Source of the DNA: Rhizobium sp. NXC24
GTDB lineage: Bacteria > Pseudomonadota > Alphaproteobacteria > Rhizobiales > Rhizobiaceae
DNA: 64,000 nucleotides
Direction of reading: 5' to 3'
Assembly (NCBI RefSeq): GCF_002944315.1
Contig: NZ_CP024314.1
Location: forward strand, 186,001-250,000
Shown here: piece after piece, positions 36,263 to 45,034 of the stretch
Layout: each line of letters starts with the position of its first letter
Numbering within the stretch: position 1 is the first letter of the stretch
The notes under the pieces: model-generated
Databases searched by the model: none
Told to the model about the DNA's origin: nothing
Seen by the model: the letters and a program-made list of their open reading frames with translations, nothing else
Program-made: the position numbers and the translations under genes

Positions 36263-38359
36263 GTGGGGAACAAGCTGGTGAACAACGCACCACGAAACTG
36301 CCGGGTCGGCGTCGACATAGGCGGCACCTTTACCGATATCGCGCTCGATCTGGGTGGCGCGCTTCACTCGACGAAGGTTTTGACGGATTACACGGCGCCC
36401 GAGCGCGCGATCCTGAAGGGTGTGAGGGCTGTCGCCGACATGGCGGGCATTGCGCTTTCAGAGATAGACATTCTCATTCACGGCACGACCCTTGCCACCA
36501 ATGCGCTGATCGAGCGGCGCGGCGCGAAGACTGCCTTCGTGACGACGGAGGGTTTTCGTGATGTGCTGGAAATGCGCACCGAGAACCGTTTCGAGCAATA
36601 TGACCTCAATATTTCCCTGCCGCCGGCCCTCATTGCGCGCGCCGATCGCTTCGTGGTGCGTGAGCGCGTCGATGCGTCGGGCAAGGTCCTCCTGACGCTG
36701 GACGAGGCCTCGGTGGCGGCTGTGGTCGAAAAGATCGCGGATGGCGGCTATGAGAGTGTCGCCATCGGCTTCATCCACGCTTATGTGAATGGTGCGCATG
36801 AGGTTGCCGTCCGCGACGCCATCCTGAAGCGTCTTCCGAATGTCTCGGTGTCGATCTCATCCGAGGTCTCGCCGCAGATGCGCGAGTTCGAGCGCTTCAA
36901 TACGGTTTGCGCCAACGCCTATGTGAAGCCGGCGATCAAATCCTATCTCGACCGTCTCGTCGTCTCGCTGAAGGATATTGGCGTCGGTTGCTCGGTCTTC
37001 ATGATCCATTCCGGCGGCGGCATCGTGTCCGTCGAAAGCGCCTCGGAATTTCCGGTGCGTCTGGTCGAATCCGGCCCGGCCGGCGGCGCGATCTTCGCGG
37101 CTGATATCGCCCGTCATCACGGTCTCGACGCGGTTCTTTCCTTCGACATGGGCGGCACCACCGCCAAGATCTGCTTGATCGAGAACCAGGTTCCCAAGAC
37201 GGCCAAGACTTTCGAGGTCGCGCGCACCTATCGTTTCCGCAAGGGTTCGGGCATGCCGATTTCCATCCCGGTCGTCGAAATGGTGGAGATCGGTGCGGGT
37301 GGCGGTTCGATTGCCTCCGTTGACGGCATGCGGCAAATCCGCGTCGGACCGCATTCGGCTGCGTCCGAGCCAGGCCCCGCCTGCTATCAGCGCGGCGGCA
37401 AGAACCCCACGGTGACAGATGCCGACCTTATCCTCGGCAAGCTCGATCCGGAAAATTTCGCCGGCGGCGCCATCCGTCTTTCCATCGATGCGAGCCGCAG
37501 GGCGATGAGCGACGATATCGGATCGGTCATCGCGCTCGATCCGGAAGCGGCGGCTTACGGAACCTGCGAGATGGTGGATGAGAACATGGCCAATGCCGGC
37601 CGTGTTCACACCGTCGAGAACGGCAAGGACATTTCCGATTTTACGATGATCACCTTCGGCGGCGCGGGGCCGCTGCATGCGGCGCGCCTGTGCGAGAAGA
37701 TGGGCATTTCCACTTTCCTTGTGCCTCCCGGCGCTGGCGTGGGCTCCGCCATCGGCTTTCTCAAAGCGCCGTTCGGCTACGAGTCCGTGCGCAGCGCCGT
37801 CTTCAATCTTTCGAGCTTCGATTTCGCCGAAGCCAACCGGTTGCTGGAATCCATGAAGGCCGAAGCCCTCGGCTTCGTTGAAGATGGTCTCGACAAGGGC
37901 GCACCGACCATCGAGCGCACCCTGTTCATGCGTTATGCGGGGCAGGGCTGGGACATTCCGGTGGCGCTTGAAGACGACCGGTTTGATGCGGCCAGCGCCG
38001 AAAAGATCACCGCTCTGTTCGAAAGGGAGTACGAGCGCTTCTTCGGCCGTGCAATCGAAGGCCTCGATATCGAGATCGTAAGCTGGTCGGTCAAGGCAAG
38101 CTCGCCGCTTCCGCCGGTTGACCGCGTTCCGCCGATCGCTGAAGGCAGCGTCGTCAAGCCGAGCCAAACCCGCCGCCTGTTCGAAGCTTCGCAGGGCTCT
38201 TATCTCGAAGCTGGCATTCACGAGCGCACGAGCTTGAAGCCCGGCGACGTGGTCAAAGGCCCCGCCGTCATCGTGGAGCGCGAAACCTCCACGGTTCTCA
38301 CCTCTTCCTTCAAGGCAATCGTCCAGAACGATGGCTGCCTCCTCGTAACGCGGCTTTGA
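36263..38359 (+). CDS. hyuA: Hydantoinase/oxoprolinase family protein, A subunit
   Basis: 698 residues. The N-terminus RVGVDIGGTFTDIAL and the later SFDMGGTTAKICL are the two phosphate-binding (actin-like ATPase) motifs of HyuA/OplAH proteins; GAGGGSIASVD and SEPGPACYQRGG are also diagnostic. The family performs ATP-dependent ring opening or carboxylation of lactams, hydantoins or ketones together with HyuB. The start is GTG at 36263 (GGAAG upstream) or GTG at 36278 (GGGGA upstream); both are plausible. First gene of a six-gene operon; the partner hyuB follows after ten bases. The physiological substrate is not evident. Confidence 0.92.
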   Translation: MGNKLVNNAPRNCRVGVDIGGTFTDIALDLGGALHSTKVLTDYTAPERAILKGVRAVADMAGIALSEIDILIHGTTLATNALIERRGAKTAFVTTEGFRDVLEMRTENRFEQYDLNISLPPALIARADRFVVRERVDASGKVLLTLDEASVAAVVEKIADGGYESVAIGFIHAYVNGAHEVAVRDAILKRLPNVSVSISSEVSPQMREFERFNTVCANAYVKPAIKSYLDRLVVSLKDIGVGCSVFMIHSGGGIVSVESASEFPVRLVESGPAGGAIFAADIARHHGLDAVLSFDMGGTTAKICLIENQVPKTAKTFEVARTYRFRKGSGMPISIPVVEMVEIGAGGGSIASVDGMRQIRVGPHSAASEPGPACYQRGGKNPTVTDADLILGKLDPENFAGGAIRLSIDASRRAMSDDIGSVIALDPEAAAYGTCEMVDENMANAGRVHTVENGKDISDFTMITFGGAGPLHAARLCEKMGISTFLVPPGAGVGSAIGFLKAPFGYESVRSAVFNLSSFDFAEANRLLESMKAEALGFVEDGLDKGAPTIERTLFMRYAGQGWDIPVALEDDRFDAASAEKITALFEREYERFFGRAIEGLDIEIVSWSVKASSPLPPVDRVPPIAEGSVVKPSQTRRLFEASQGSYLEAGIHERTSLKPGDVVKGPAVIVERETSTVLTSSFKAIVQNDGCLLVTRL

Positions 38360-38369
38360 GGATAGCTAC

Positions 38370-40037
38370 ATGAACCAATCCATGATCGATATCCATATGC
38401 AGGTCATGTGGAACCGCCTGATCTCCGTCGTCGAGGAACAGGCGCAGACGCTGATCCGCACGGCCTTCTCCACCTCCGTCCGCGAAGCGGGCGACCTGTC
38501 GGCCGGCGTCTTTGACCTGGATGGTCGCATGCTGGCGCAGGCCGTCACCGGCACGCCGGGCCATGTCAACGCGATGGCGGAATCCGTCGCCCATTTCATC
38601 CGTGACATCGGCCCGGAGAATATCTTCGAAGGTGATGTCTACATCACCAACGATCCGTGGAAGGGAACCGGCCATCTGCACGACATCACCGTCGTCACGC
38701 CCTCCTTTCACCATGGCAAACTGGTCGGATATTTTGCCTCCACCGCCCATGTCGTCGATGTCGGCGGACGCGGCTTCGGGCCCGATGCGCGCGAGGTCTA
38801 TGAAGAGGGTATCTTCATCCCGATCATGAAGTTCTTCGAGCGCGGAGAGCTGAACCGGACGCTGATCCACATTGTCCGCAACAATGTCCGTGAAAGCGAC
38901 AAAGTGGTCGGCGACTTTCACGCACTTGCCGCCTGCAACGAGACCGGCCATCGCCGGCTCATCGACATGCTGACGGAATTCAATCTGGAAGACCTGTCGA
39001 TGATCGGCGGCTTCATCCTCAAGCACAGCCGCGAGGCCACGCTGGAGCGGTTGAGAAACCTTCCGCACGGTTCATGGAACTACAGCCTCGATCTCGACGG
39101 CTATGACGAGCCGGTGCATCTGGCCGCAAAATTGACCATCGGCCCGGATGGCGTCGTAGTGGATTTCGATGGCACATCGGGCATGAGCAAGTTCGGCATC
39201 AACGTGCCGCTGGTCTATGCGAAGGCCTATGCCTGCTACGGCATCAAATGCGTCGTCGCTCCGGAAATTCCGAACAACGCGGCCTCCCTCGCTCCGTTTG
39301 ACGTCGTCGCGCCGGAAGGCTGCATCCTCAACGCCAAGCGTCCTGCCCCGGTCGCCGTCCGTCACGTGCTCGGGCATTTCGTCCCCGATCTCGTTCTGGG
39401 GGCGCTTCATCAGGCGCTTCCCGGACAAGTGCCTGCCGAAGGTGCAAGCGCCCTCTGGAACTTGCATATGAGCGTGCGACCTGTTTCGGATCAGATCGGC
39501 GGCAAGGGTGCCGAAATCCTGATGTTCAATTCCGGCGGGTCCGGCGCACGCGCCTCGCTGGACGGGCTCAACGCAACGGCCTTCCCGAGCGGCGTCCATA
39601 CCATGCCGATCGAGGCGACCGAAAATGTCGGCCCGGTCATCGTCTGGCGCAAGGAGCTGCGCGAGGGTTCCGGCGGCGCAGGCGCTCAGCGGGGTGGTCT
39701 CGGTCAGATGATCGAGATCGAAGCGGCCGAAGGTTACAGCTTCCGCTTCTCGGCGATGTTCGACCGGCTAAACCATCCGGCCCGCGGCCGCGACGGCGGA
39801 CTTGACGGCGCATCGGGCGGCGTTTCGCTTGACGACGGCACGATGCTGAAGGGCAAGGGCCTGCAATTCGTGCCGGAAGGCCGGCGCCTCGTTCTGTCAC
39901 TGCCGGGCGGTGGCGGCTATGGCGATCCTGCCGAGCGCCCGGCCGAGGCTGTCCAGCACGATCTCAAGCATGGCTATATCACCAAAGAACAGGCCGCAGC
40001 CTACGGCAACGGCGGCACCCGGGGAGAGCAGGCATGA
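38370..40037 (+). CDS. hyuB: Hydantoinase/oxoprolinase family protein, B subunit
   Basis: 555 residues, typical HyuB length. Family blocks: TAFSTSVREAGDLSAGVFD, ITNDPWKGTGHLHDITVVTP, HVVDVGGRGFGPDAREVYEEG and, near the C-terminus, GGAGAQRGGLGQ and LPGGGGYGDPAERP. It forms the ATP-dependent amidohydrolase or carboxylase complex with HyuA. The stop overlaps the aminotransferase start by four bases (ATGA), so the next enzyme is translationally coupled, suggesting that the HyuAB product or substrate is an amino or oxo acid. Confidence 0.92.
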   Translation: MNQSMIDIHMQVMWNRLISVVEEQAQTLIRTAFSTSVREAGDLSAGVFDLDGRMLAQAVTGTPGHVNAMAESVAHFIRDIGPENIFEGDVYITNDPWKGTGHLHDITVVTPSFHHGKLVGYFASTAHVVDVGGRGFGPDAREVYEEGIFIPIMKFFERGELNRTLIHIVRNNVRESDKVVGDFHALAACNETGHRRLIDMLTEFNLEDLSMIGGFILKHSREATLERLRNLPHGSWNYSLDLDGYDEPVHLAAKLTIGPDGVVVDFDGTSGMSKFGINVPLVYAKAYACYGIKCVVAPEIPNNAASLAPFDVVAPEGCILNAKRPAPVAVRHVLGHFVPDLVLGALHQALPGQVPAEGASALWNLHMSVRPVSDQIGGKGAEILMFNSGGSGARASLDGLNATAFPSGVHTMPIEATENVGPVIVWRKELREGSGGAGAQRGGLGQMIEIEAAEGYSFRFSAMFDRLNHPARGRDGGLDGASGGVSLDDGTMLKGKGLQFVPEGRRLVLSLPGGGGYGDPAERPAEAVQHDLKHGYITKEQAAAYGNGGTRGEQA

Positions 40038-41245
40038 ACATGATTGCATTCGAAAGCAGCCGCACGGCCACCATCAAGTCGTCGCCGTCTATGGCGGTTT
40101 CCCTCGCCGCCAAGGCGATGCGGGCAAGGGGCGAGCATGTCGTCGATCTCTCGCTCGGAGAACCGGATTTCGATACTCCCGCCCACGTAGTCGAAGCCGC
40201 GATCGAGGCTATGCGCAAAGGGATCACCCGCTATACGGCCCCGGACGGCCTGCCGGAATTGCGCGAGGCAATTGTCGCGAAGTTCAAGCGCGAAAATGGC
40301 CTCGACTATGCAATGGACGAGATTTCCATCGGCAACGGAGCCAAACAGATCCTCTTTAACGCCTTCCTCGGCACGCTCGAGCCGGGCGACGAAGTGGTCG
40401 TTCCCGCACCCTATTGGGTTTCCTACACCGACATCGTCATTCTGCACGGCGGGACGCCCAAGGTTGTCCCTTGCGGAGTGGAAGACGCCTTCAAGATCAC
40501 GCCGGAACGGCTGGAGGCGGCAATCACCCCCAAGACACGTTGGTTCCTGTTCAACTCGCCGTCCAATCCTACAGGCGCAATCTACACGGCGGAGGAACTG
40601 AAAGCGCTCGGCGACGTATTGGCGCGCCATCCGCGCGTTGCGATCATGTCCGACGAAATCTACGAGCATATCGTCTGCGGCGATGTGCCGTTTACGTCCT
40701 TCGCCGTGGCGTGTCCGGCTCTCAAGGACCGTACCTTGATCATCAATGGGGTATCCAAGGCCTATGCCATGACGGGCTGGCGGCTCGGTTACGCCGCAGG
40801 CCCAAAGGATCTCACCAAGGTGCTGAACAAGCTTCAGTCCCAGAGCACAACATGTCCCTCTTCGGTCACGCAATATGCAGCCGCGGCCGCACTCAACGGT
40901 CCGCAGGATTTCGTGAGGATAGCTGTCGAGGAATATAAAGCGCGGGGCAATCTCGTTGCACGGGGCTTCGGCGCCATTCCCGGACTTGAAGTGCGTGCGC
41001 CGGAGGGAGCATTTTATCTCTTCCCTAAATGTGCTCCCTATATCGGCAAGACGGCGCCTGACGGGACGAAAATCACCAACGACACGGCGCTGGCATCCTA
41101 CCTCCTCACGGAGGGCAAAGTCGCCACCGTGCCGGGCGCTGCTTTCGGCGTCGAACCCTATATTCGCCTGTCTTTCGCAACGTCTCGCGAAAACCTCTCC
41201 CTTGCCATCGAATGGACAGCGGACGCGCTGGCCAAGCTTCGCTAA
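40034..41245 (+). CDS. Class I/II pyridoxal-phosphate aminotransferase
   Basis: 403 residues, fold-type I, aspartate-aminotransferase-like. Visible motifs: LSLGEPDFDTPAHV near the N-terminus, NGAKQILFNAF, NSPSNPTGAIYT (substrate/PLP contact Asn), MSDEIYEHIV (Asp and Tyr of the PLP site) and SKAYAMTGWRLGY with the Schiff-base lysine. The C-terminus has YIRLSFATS with the substrate-carboxylate Arg. It probably interconverts an amino and oxo acid within the hyu pathway, using glutamate/2-oxoglutarate or alanine/pyruvate; which one cannot be told. Confidence 0.92.
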   Translation: MNMIAFESSRTATIKSSPSMAVSLAAKAMRARGEHVVDLSLGEPDFDTPAHVVEAAIEAMRKGITRYTAPDGLPELREAIVAKFKRENGLDYAMDEISIGNGAKQILFNAFLGTLEPGDEVVVPAPYWVSYTDIVILHGGTPKVVPCGVEDAFKITPERLEAAITPKTRWFLFNSPSNPTGAIYTAEELKALGDVLARHPRVAIMSDEIYEHIVCGDVPFTSFAVACPALKDRTLIINGVSKAYAMTGWRLGYAAGPKDLTKVLNKLQSQSTTCPSSVTQYAAAAALNGPQDFVRIAVEEYKARGNLVARGFGAIPGLEVRAPEGAFYLFPKCAPYIGKTAPDGTKITNDTALASYLLTEGKVATVPGAAFGVEPYIRLSFATSRENLSLAIEWTADALAKLR

Positions 41246-41260
41246 TCAGGACGAATTCTC

Positions 41261-42073
41261 ATGACCGACTACAAACGCACGCTTCTGACCGGCGCCGCCG
41301 GCGCTCTTGGAACCCAGCTCCGTAAATCCGGAACGAAGCTTGGGAAGATCGTTCGGCTTTCCGCGCGCAATTCCTGCGAAAACCTCGAGCCGCATGAAGA
41401 GGATTTTCCAGCAGACCTCGCTGATTTCGATGCGGTTTCCAGGGCCGTCGAGGGCTGTGAAGCCATCATCCACATGGGCGGCCAGGGCTTGGAAGCACCC
41501 TGGAAGACCATTCTCGATGCCAATATCGTCGGCAGCTACAACATCTACGAGGCGGCGCGGCAGCACGGCGTCAAGCGCATCATCTATGCCAGCTCCGTTC
41601 ACGCCATCGGCTTTTACGATCGGACGGAAACCATCGACGGCAACGTGCCGACCCGCCCCGATAGCCTTTATGGCGTGTCGAAGACGTTCGTCGAGAATCT
41701 CGGCCGGTATTATTTCGACAAGTTCGGCATCGAAACCGTGAGCCTGCGGATCGGCTCGTCCTTCCCGGAGCCGACCGACCGACGCCATCTCATCACCTGG
41801 CTTTCCTATCGCGATTGCCGCCAGCTCGTCGAAAAGAGCCTGTCGGCCGAGCGCGTCGGTTTCATGGTTGCCTATGGAATGTCCAACAATAGCCGAGCGT
41901 TCTGGGATAACCGCACGGCTGCATCCCTTGGTTACAAGCCGGAAGACAGCGCCGACGACTACGCGGAAAAAGTGTTCGCAAAGACCAAGCAAGGCGATCC
42001 GAACGATCCCGCGGTGCGCTTCCAGGGCGGTAGCTTCGCGGCGGCTGGTCACTATGAAGACGAACACAAGTGA
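41261..42073 (+). CDS. NAD-dependent epimerase/dehydratase family, uronate-dehydrogenase-like
   Basis: 270 residues, extended SDR fold: GAAGALGTQL near residue 10, HMGGQGLE, the catalytic YGVSK (Tyr146-Lys150 region) and IGSSFPEP, closely parallel to Agrobacterium uronate dehydrogenase (Udh). In Udh the active-site segment reads SSNH; here it is SSVH, replacing the asparagine that, as I recall, contacts the substrate. That makes oxidation of a different sugar acid or a non-sugar lactone-forming substrate likely. Gene lies 15 bases after the aminotransferase, in the same operon. Confidence 0.83.
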   Translation: MTDYKRTLLTGAAGALGTQLRKSGTKLGKIVRLSARNSCENLEPHEEDFPADLADFDAVSRAVEGCEAIIHMGGQGLEAPWKTILDANIVGSYNIYEAARQHGVKRIIYASSVHAIGFYDRTETIDGNVPTRPDSLYGVSKTFVENLGRYYFDKFGIETVSLRIGSSFPEPTDRRHLITWLSYRDCRQLVEKSLSAERVGFMVAYGMSNNSRAFWDNRTAASLGYKPEDSADDYAEKVFAKTKQGDPNDPAVRFQGGSFAAAGHYEDEHK

Positions 42074-42082
42074 GGCGAGCCG

Positions 42083-43276
42083 ATGCAAGCTTCCAGATCT
42101 GCATATGACGTGATCATTGTCGGGGGCGCAGTCGTCGGCAGCTCCGCAGCCTATTTTCTCGCGACCAATCCCGATTTCAAAGGATCGGTCCTCGTGATTG
42201 AAAAGGACTGGACCTATCAGCGCTCGGCAACGGCGCTGTCTTCCAGCTCCATCCGCCACCAGTTCTCGAATGCGATCAACGTTAAGGTCTCGCAGTTCGG
42301 CACGGAATTCATCCGCAATTTCAAGGAAAATGTCGCCGTCGATGACGACACCCCCGAAATCGGCTTCCACGAAGCGGGCTATCTCTTCCTGGCCGAGGAT
42401 GAGCGTGGCGAGCAGGTCCTGCGCCGCAATCATGAAACACAAATCTCTTGCGGGGCGGAAGTAACGCTTCTCGATCCGGAAGGCTTGGGCCGGCGATTTC
42501 CCTGGCTTAATCTCGAAGGATTGACGCTCGGCAGCACCGGCGAGCGCGGCGAAGGCTGGTTCGACAGCGTCGGTCTGCTGCAGGGCTTTCGAAAGAAAGC
42601 GCGTTCGCTCGGCGTCGAGTACATCGAAGACGAAGTCGTTGCTGTTGACAGGGAAGGAGACCGCGTCGTTTCCGTATCGACGAAGAGCGGCCAGACGATC
42701 GCCTGCGGCATGATGGTCAATACGTCCGGTACCAACGGCAAGAAGGTCGCGCGGATGGCCGGGCTCGACGTCCCCGTGGAGCCACGCCGTCGCTCTCTCT
42801 TCGTTGTCGACTGCCGCACGCCCTTGGAGGGTAAAGTTGGCCTGACCATCGATCCGACCGGCGTTTTCTTCCGCCCGGAAGGCAAGTTCTATCTGATGGG
42901 CACCTATCCGAAACACGATCCGGAAGTGGACCCGAACGATTTCGACGTCATGCATGACGAGTTCGACGAGGAAATCTGGCCGATCCTTGCAAACCGCGTG
43001 CCTGCCTTCGAAGCGATCAAGGTGGTCAACTCCTGGGCCGGTCACTACGACTATTGCACCCTCGATCACAACGTCGTTCTCGGTCCCCACACGGACGTCA
43101 AAAACTTTCTCTTCGCCAACGGCTTTTCGGGCCACGGTTTGCAACAGTCGCCTGCGATGGGCCGGGGCCTGTCGGAGCTCATCACCTATGGGGGTTTCAA
43201 GACGCTCGATCTTGCGCCTTTCGGCTACGAACGGGTGGTAGCGAACCGACCCTTCCTCGAAGACGCCGTCATTTAA
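42083..43276 (+). CDS. FAD-dependent oxidoreductase (DAO family, FOXRED1/sarcosine-dehydrogenase-like)
   Basis: 397 residues. Dinucleotide motif GGAVVGSSAAYFLA (11-24), then SSSSIRHQFS, the FAD-contacting arginine block typical of FOXRED1-like and sarcosine/dimethylglycine-oxidising enzymes. The C-terminus has SWAGHYDYCTLDHNVVLG and NGFSGHGLQQSPAMG, the second FAD contact. It likely oxidises a secondary amine or amino acid and could reduce the ETF encoded at 28-29.5 kb, because related mitochondrial enzymes are ETF-linked (inference). It starts nine bases after the Udh-like gene. Confidence 0.88.
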   Translation: MQASRSAYDVIIVGGAVVGSSAAYFLATNPDFKGSVLVIEKDWTYQRSATALSSSSIRHQFSNAINVKVSQFGTEFIRNFKENVAVDDDTPEIGFHEAGYLFLAEDERGEQVLRRNHETQISCGAEVTLLDPEGLGRRFPWLNLEGLTLGSTGERGEGWFDSVGLLQGFRKKARSLGVEYIEDEVVAVDREGDRVVSVSTKSGQTIACGMMVNTSGTNGKKVARMAGLDVPVEPRRRSLFVVDCRTPLEGKVGLTIDPTGVFFRPEGKFYLMGTYPKHDPEVDPNDFDVMHDEFDEEIWPILANRVPAFEAIKVVNSWAGHYDYCTLDHNVVLGPHTDVKNFLFANGFSGHGLQQSPAMGRGLSELITYGGFKTLDLAPFGYERVVANRPFLEDAVI

Positions 43277-43297
43277 CGAACAAGATAAGGGAACCCC

Positions 43298-44983
43298 ATG
43301 AGGTACGAAACTTCAAAGCGCAGCGGCGGCCAGGTCCTGGTCGATGCCCTGCGGATCCACGGCGTCGATCGCGTGTTCGGTGTGCCGGGCGAAAGCTATC
43401 TTGCCGCGCTCGATGCTTTTCATGACGCAGAGGATGCCATCGAATTCGTCATCTGCCGTCAGGAGGGCGGGGCGTCCTATATGGCGGAAGCCTATGGCAA
43501 GATGACGGGCAAGCCCGGCATCTGCTTTGTCACCCGCGGTCCGGGGGCAACGAATGCTTCCATCGGCGTGCACACTGCCTTCCAGGACTCCACGCCGATG
43601 ATCCTGTTCATCGGCCAGGTGGCGCGTGACCAGATGGAACGTGAAGCCTTCCAGGAGATCGATTACCGGCGCATGTTCGGTCAGATGGCGAAGTGGGTGG
43701 TCGAGATCGAGGATGCGGCCCGCATTCCCGAACTGATCAGCCAGGCGTTCCACCGCGCAGTCAACGGGCGCCCGGGCCCGGTGGTTGTGGCCCTGCCGGA
43801 AGACATGCTGACCGACATGGTCGACGTTGCCGACACGCCGGCCTACCGGCGCGTCGAGGCCTATGCCGGCGAGCCGCAATTGCAGGAATTGCAGGCACTC
43901 CTGTCCAAGGCCAAGCGTCCGATGGCCATCGTCGGTGGCGGTGGCTGGACGCAGCAGGCGGTGGCGGATCTGAAAAGCTTCTCGGAAACTTTCAGCCTGC
44001 CGATCGCAGCCTCCTTCCGCTGCCAGGACCTCTTCGACAACACGCATCCGAATTATGCCGGCGACCTCGGGCTGGCGGCGGGACCGAAGCTGATTCAACA
44101 TGTTAAAGACTGTGACCTGCTGATCTCGATCGGGGCCCGCCTCGGCGAAATGACCACCGGCGCCTATAGTTTGATCGACATTCCGGTTCCGAAGCAGACG
44201 CTTGTCCATATTCACCCCGGTGCGGAAGAACTGGGTCGCGTCTACCACGCGACATTGCCGATCAACGCCAGTGTCGCGGGCTTCCTGTCCCAGGCGGTGA
44301 AGCTCAAGCCTGCAGCGGCACCCGCCTGGACCGATTGGACGGCGGCGGCGCATGCCGACTATCTGGAAAACCTCAAGCATCCGCAGGTTCCGGGTCCTGT
44401 CCAGATGGGCGCTGTAATGGAATGGCTGCGCGGCCATCTGAAGCCGGACGCGATCCTGACGATGGGGGCAGGCAATTATACCGCCTGGGCGCACCGCTTC
44501 TATCAGCACCGTACCTTCCGAACCCAGCTTGGTCCGACCAATGGCTCGATGGGTTACGGTGTCCCGGCTGCGGTCGCCGCGAAGATCACTGATCCTTCGC
44601 GAACTGTCGTGGCCTTCGCCGGCGATGGATGTTTCTTGATGAACGGACAGGAGCTGGCGACCGCCATGCAATATGACGCACGCGTCATCTTCCTCGTCAT
44701 CAACAACGGCATGTACGGAACAATTCGCATGCATCAGGAGCGCAACTATCCCGGCCGTGTGTCAGGCACCCGGCTGACGAACCCGGATTTTGCCTCGCTG
44801 GCCCGGTCCTATGGGCTGCACGGCGAAACCGTGGAGGTGACGGAGGATTTCGCCGGCGCCTTCGAACGTTGTGAAGCATCGGGCAAGCCGAGCCTGATCG
44901 AAATCCGGATCGATCCGGAAGCGCTGACGCCGAAGATGAGCCTTACGCAAATTCGCGATCAGGCAATCGCACAGGGCAAATAA
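43298..44983 (+). CDS. Thiamine-diphosphate-dependent enzyme, acetolactate-synthase-like
   Basis: 561 residues with the three-domain ALS/BFDC layout. The catalytic Glu is in CRQEGGASYMAEAYGK (about residue 51), the central domain has the KAKRPMAIVGGGG region, and the C-terminal diphosphate/Mg site reads FAGDGCFLMNGQELATA...INN. There is no regulatory subunit gene nearby and the setting is catabolic, so it is probably a decarboxylase or carboligase of an oxo acid (for example glyoxylate carboligase- or sulphoacetaldehyde-type chemistry), not a biosynthetic ALS. Last gene of the hyu operon, followed by a strong terminator. Confidence 0.88.
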   Translation: MRYETSKRSGGQVLVDALRIHGVDRVFGVPGESYLAALDAFHDAEDAIEFVICRQEGGASYMAEAYGKMTGKPGICFVTRGPGATNASIGVHTAFQDSTPMILFIGQVARDQMEREAFQEIDYRRMFGQMAKWVVEIEDAARIPELISQAFHRAVNGRPGPVVVALPEDMLTDMVDVADTPAYRRVEAYAGEPQLQELQALLSKAKRPMAIVGGGGWTQQAVADLKSFSETFSLPIAASFRCQDLFDNTHPNYAGDLGLAAGPKLIQHVKDCDLLISIGARLGEMTTGAYSLIDIPVPKQTLVHIHPGAEELGRVYHATLPINASVAGFLSQAVKLKPAAAPAWTDWTAAAHADYLENLKHPQVPGPVQMGAVMEWLRGHLKPDAILTMGAGNYTAWAHRFYQHRTFRTQLGPTNGSMGYGVPAAVAAKITDPSRTVVAFAGDGCFLMNGQELATAMQYDARVIFLVINNGMYGTIRMHQERNYPGRVSGTRLTNPDFASLARSYGLHGETVEVTEDFAGAFERCEASGKPSLIEIRIDPEALTPKMSLTQIRDQAIAQGK

Positions 44984-44991
44984 AAAGACGA

Positions 44992-45018
44992 TGCGCCGCC
45001 CGGCAAACGGGCGGCGCA
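44992..45018. terminator. Bidirectional intrinsic terminator
   Basis: Perfect 11-bp stem (TGCGCCGCCCG / CGGGCGGCGCA) with a 5-base loop. A T5 run follows at about 45024-45028 and an A5 run precedes at about 44983-44987, so it can serve both the plus-strand hyu operon and the convergent gntR gene. Confidence 0.85.
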
Positions 45019-45034
45019 GGCCACTTTTTCTCCG

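Noticed and set aside
41246..43144. 632-codon open frame on the minus strand
   Set aside because: Antisense to the Udh-like and FAD oxidoreductase genes, which both show complete family motifs; the frame has no ribosome-binding site or recognisable domain.
43313..44734. 473-codon open frame on the minus strand
   Set aside because: Mirror of the TPP-dependent enzyme gene with no domain of its own.
43298..44983. Biosynthetic acetolactate synthase (ilvB)
   Set aside because: There is no small regulatory subunit gene next to it and it closes a catabolic operon, so the biosynthetic gene name is not warranted.
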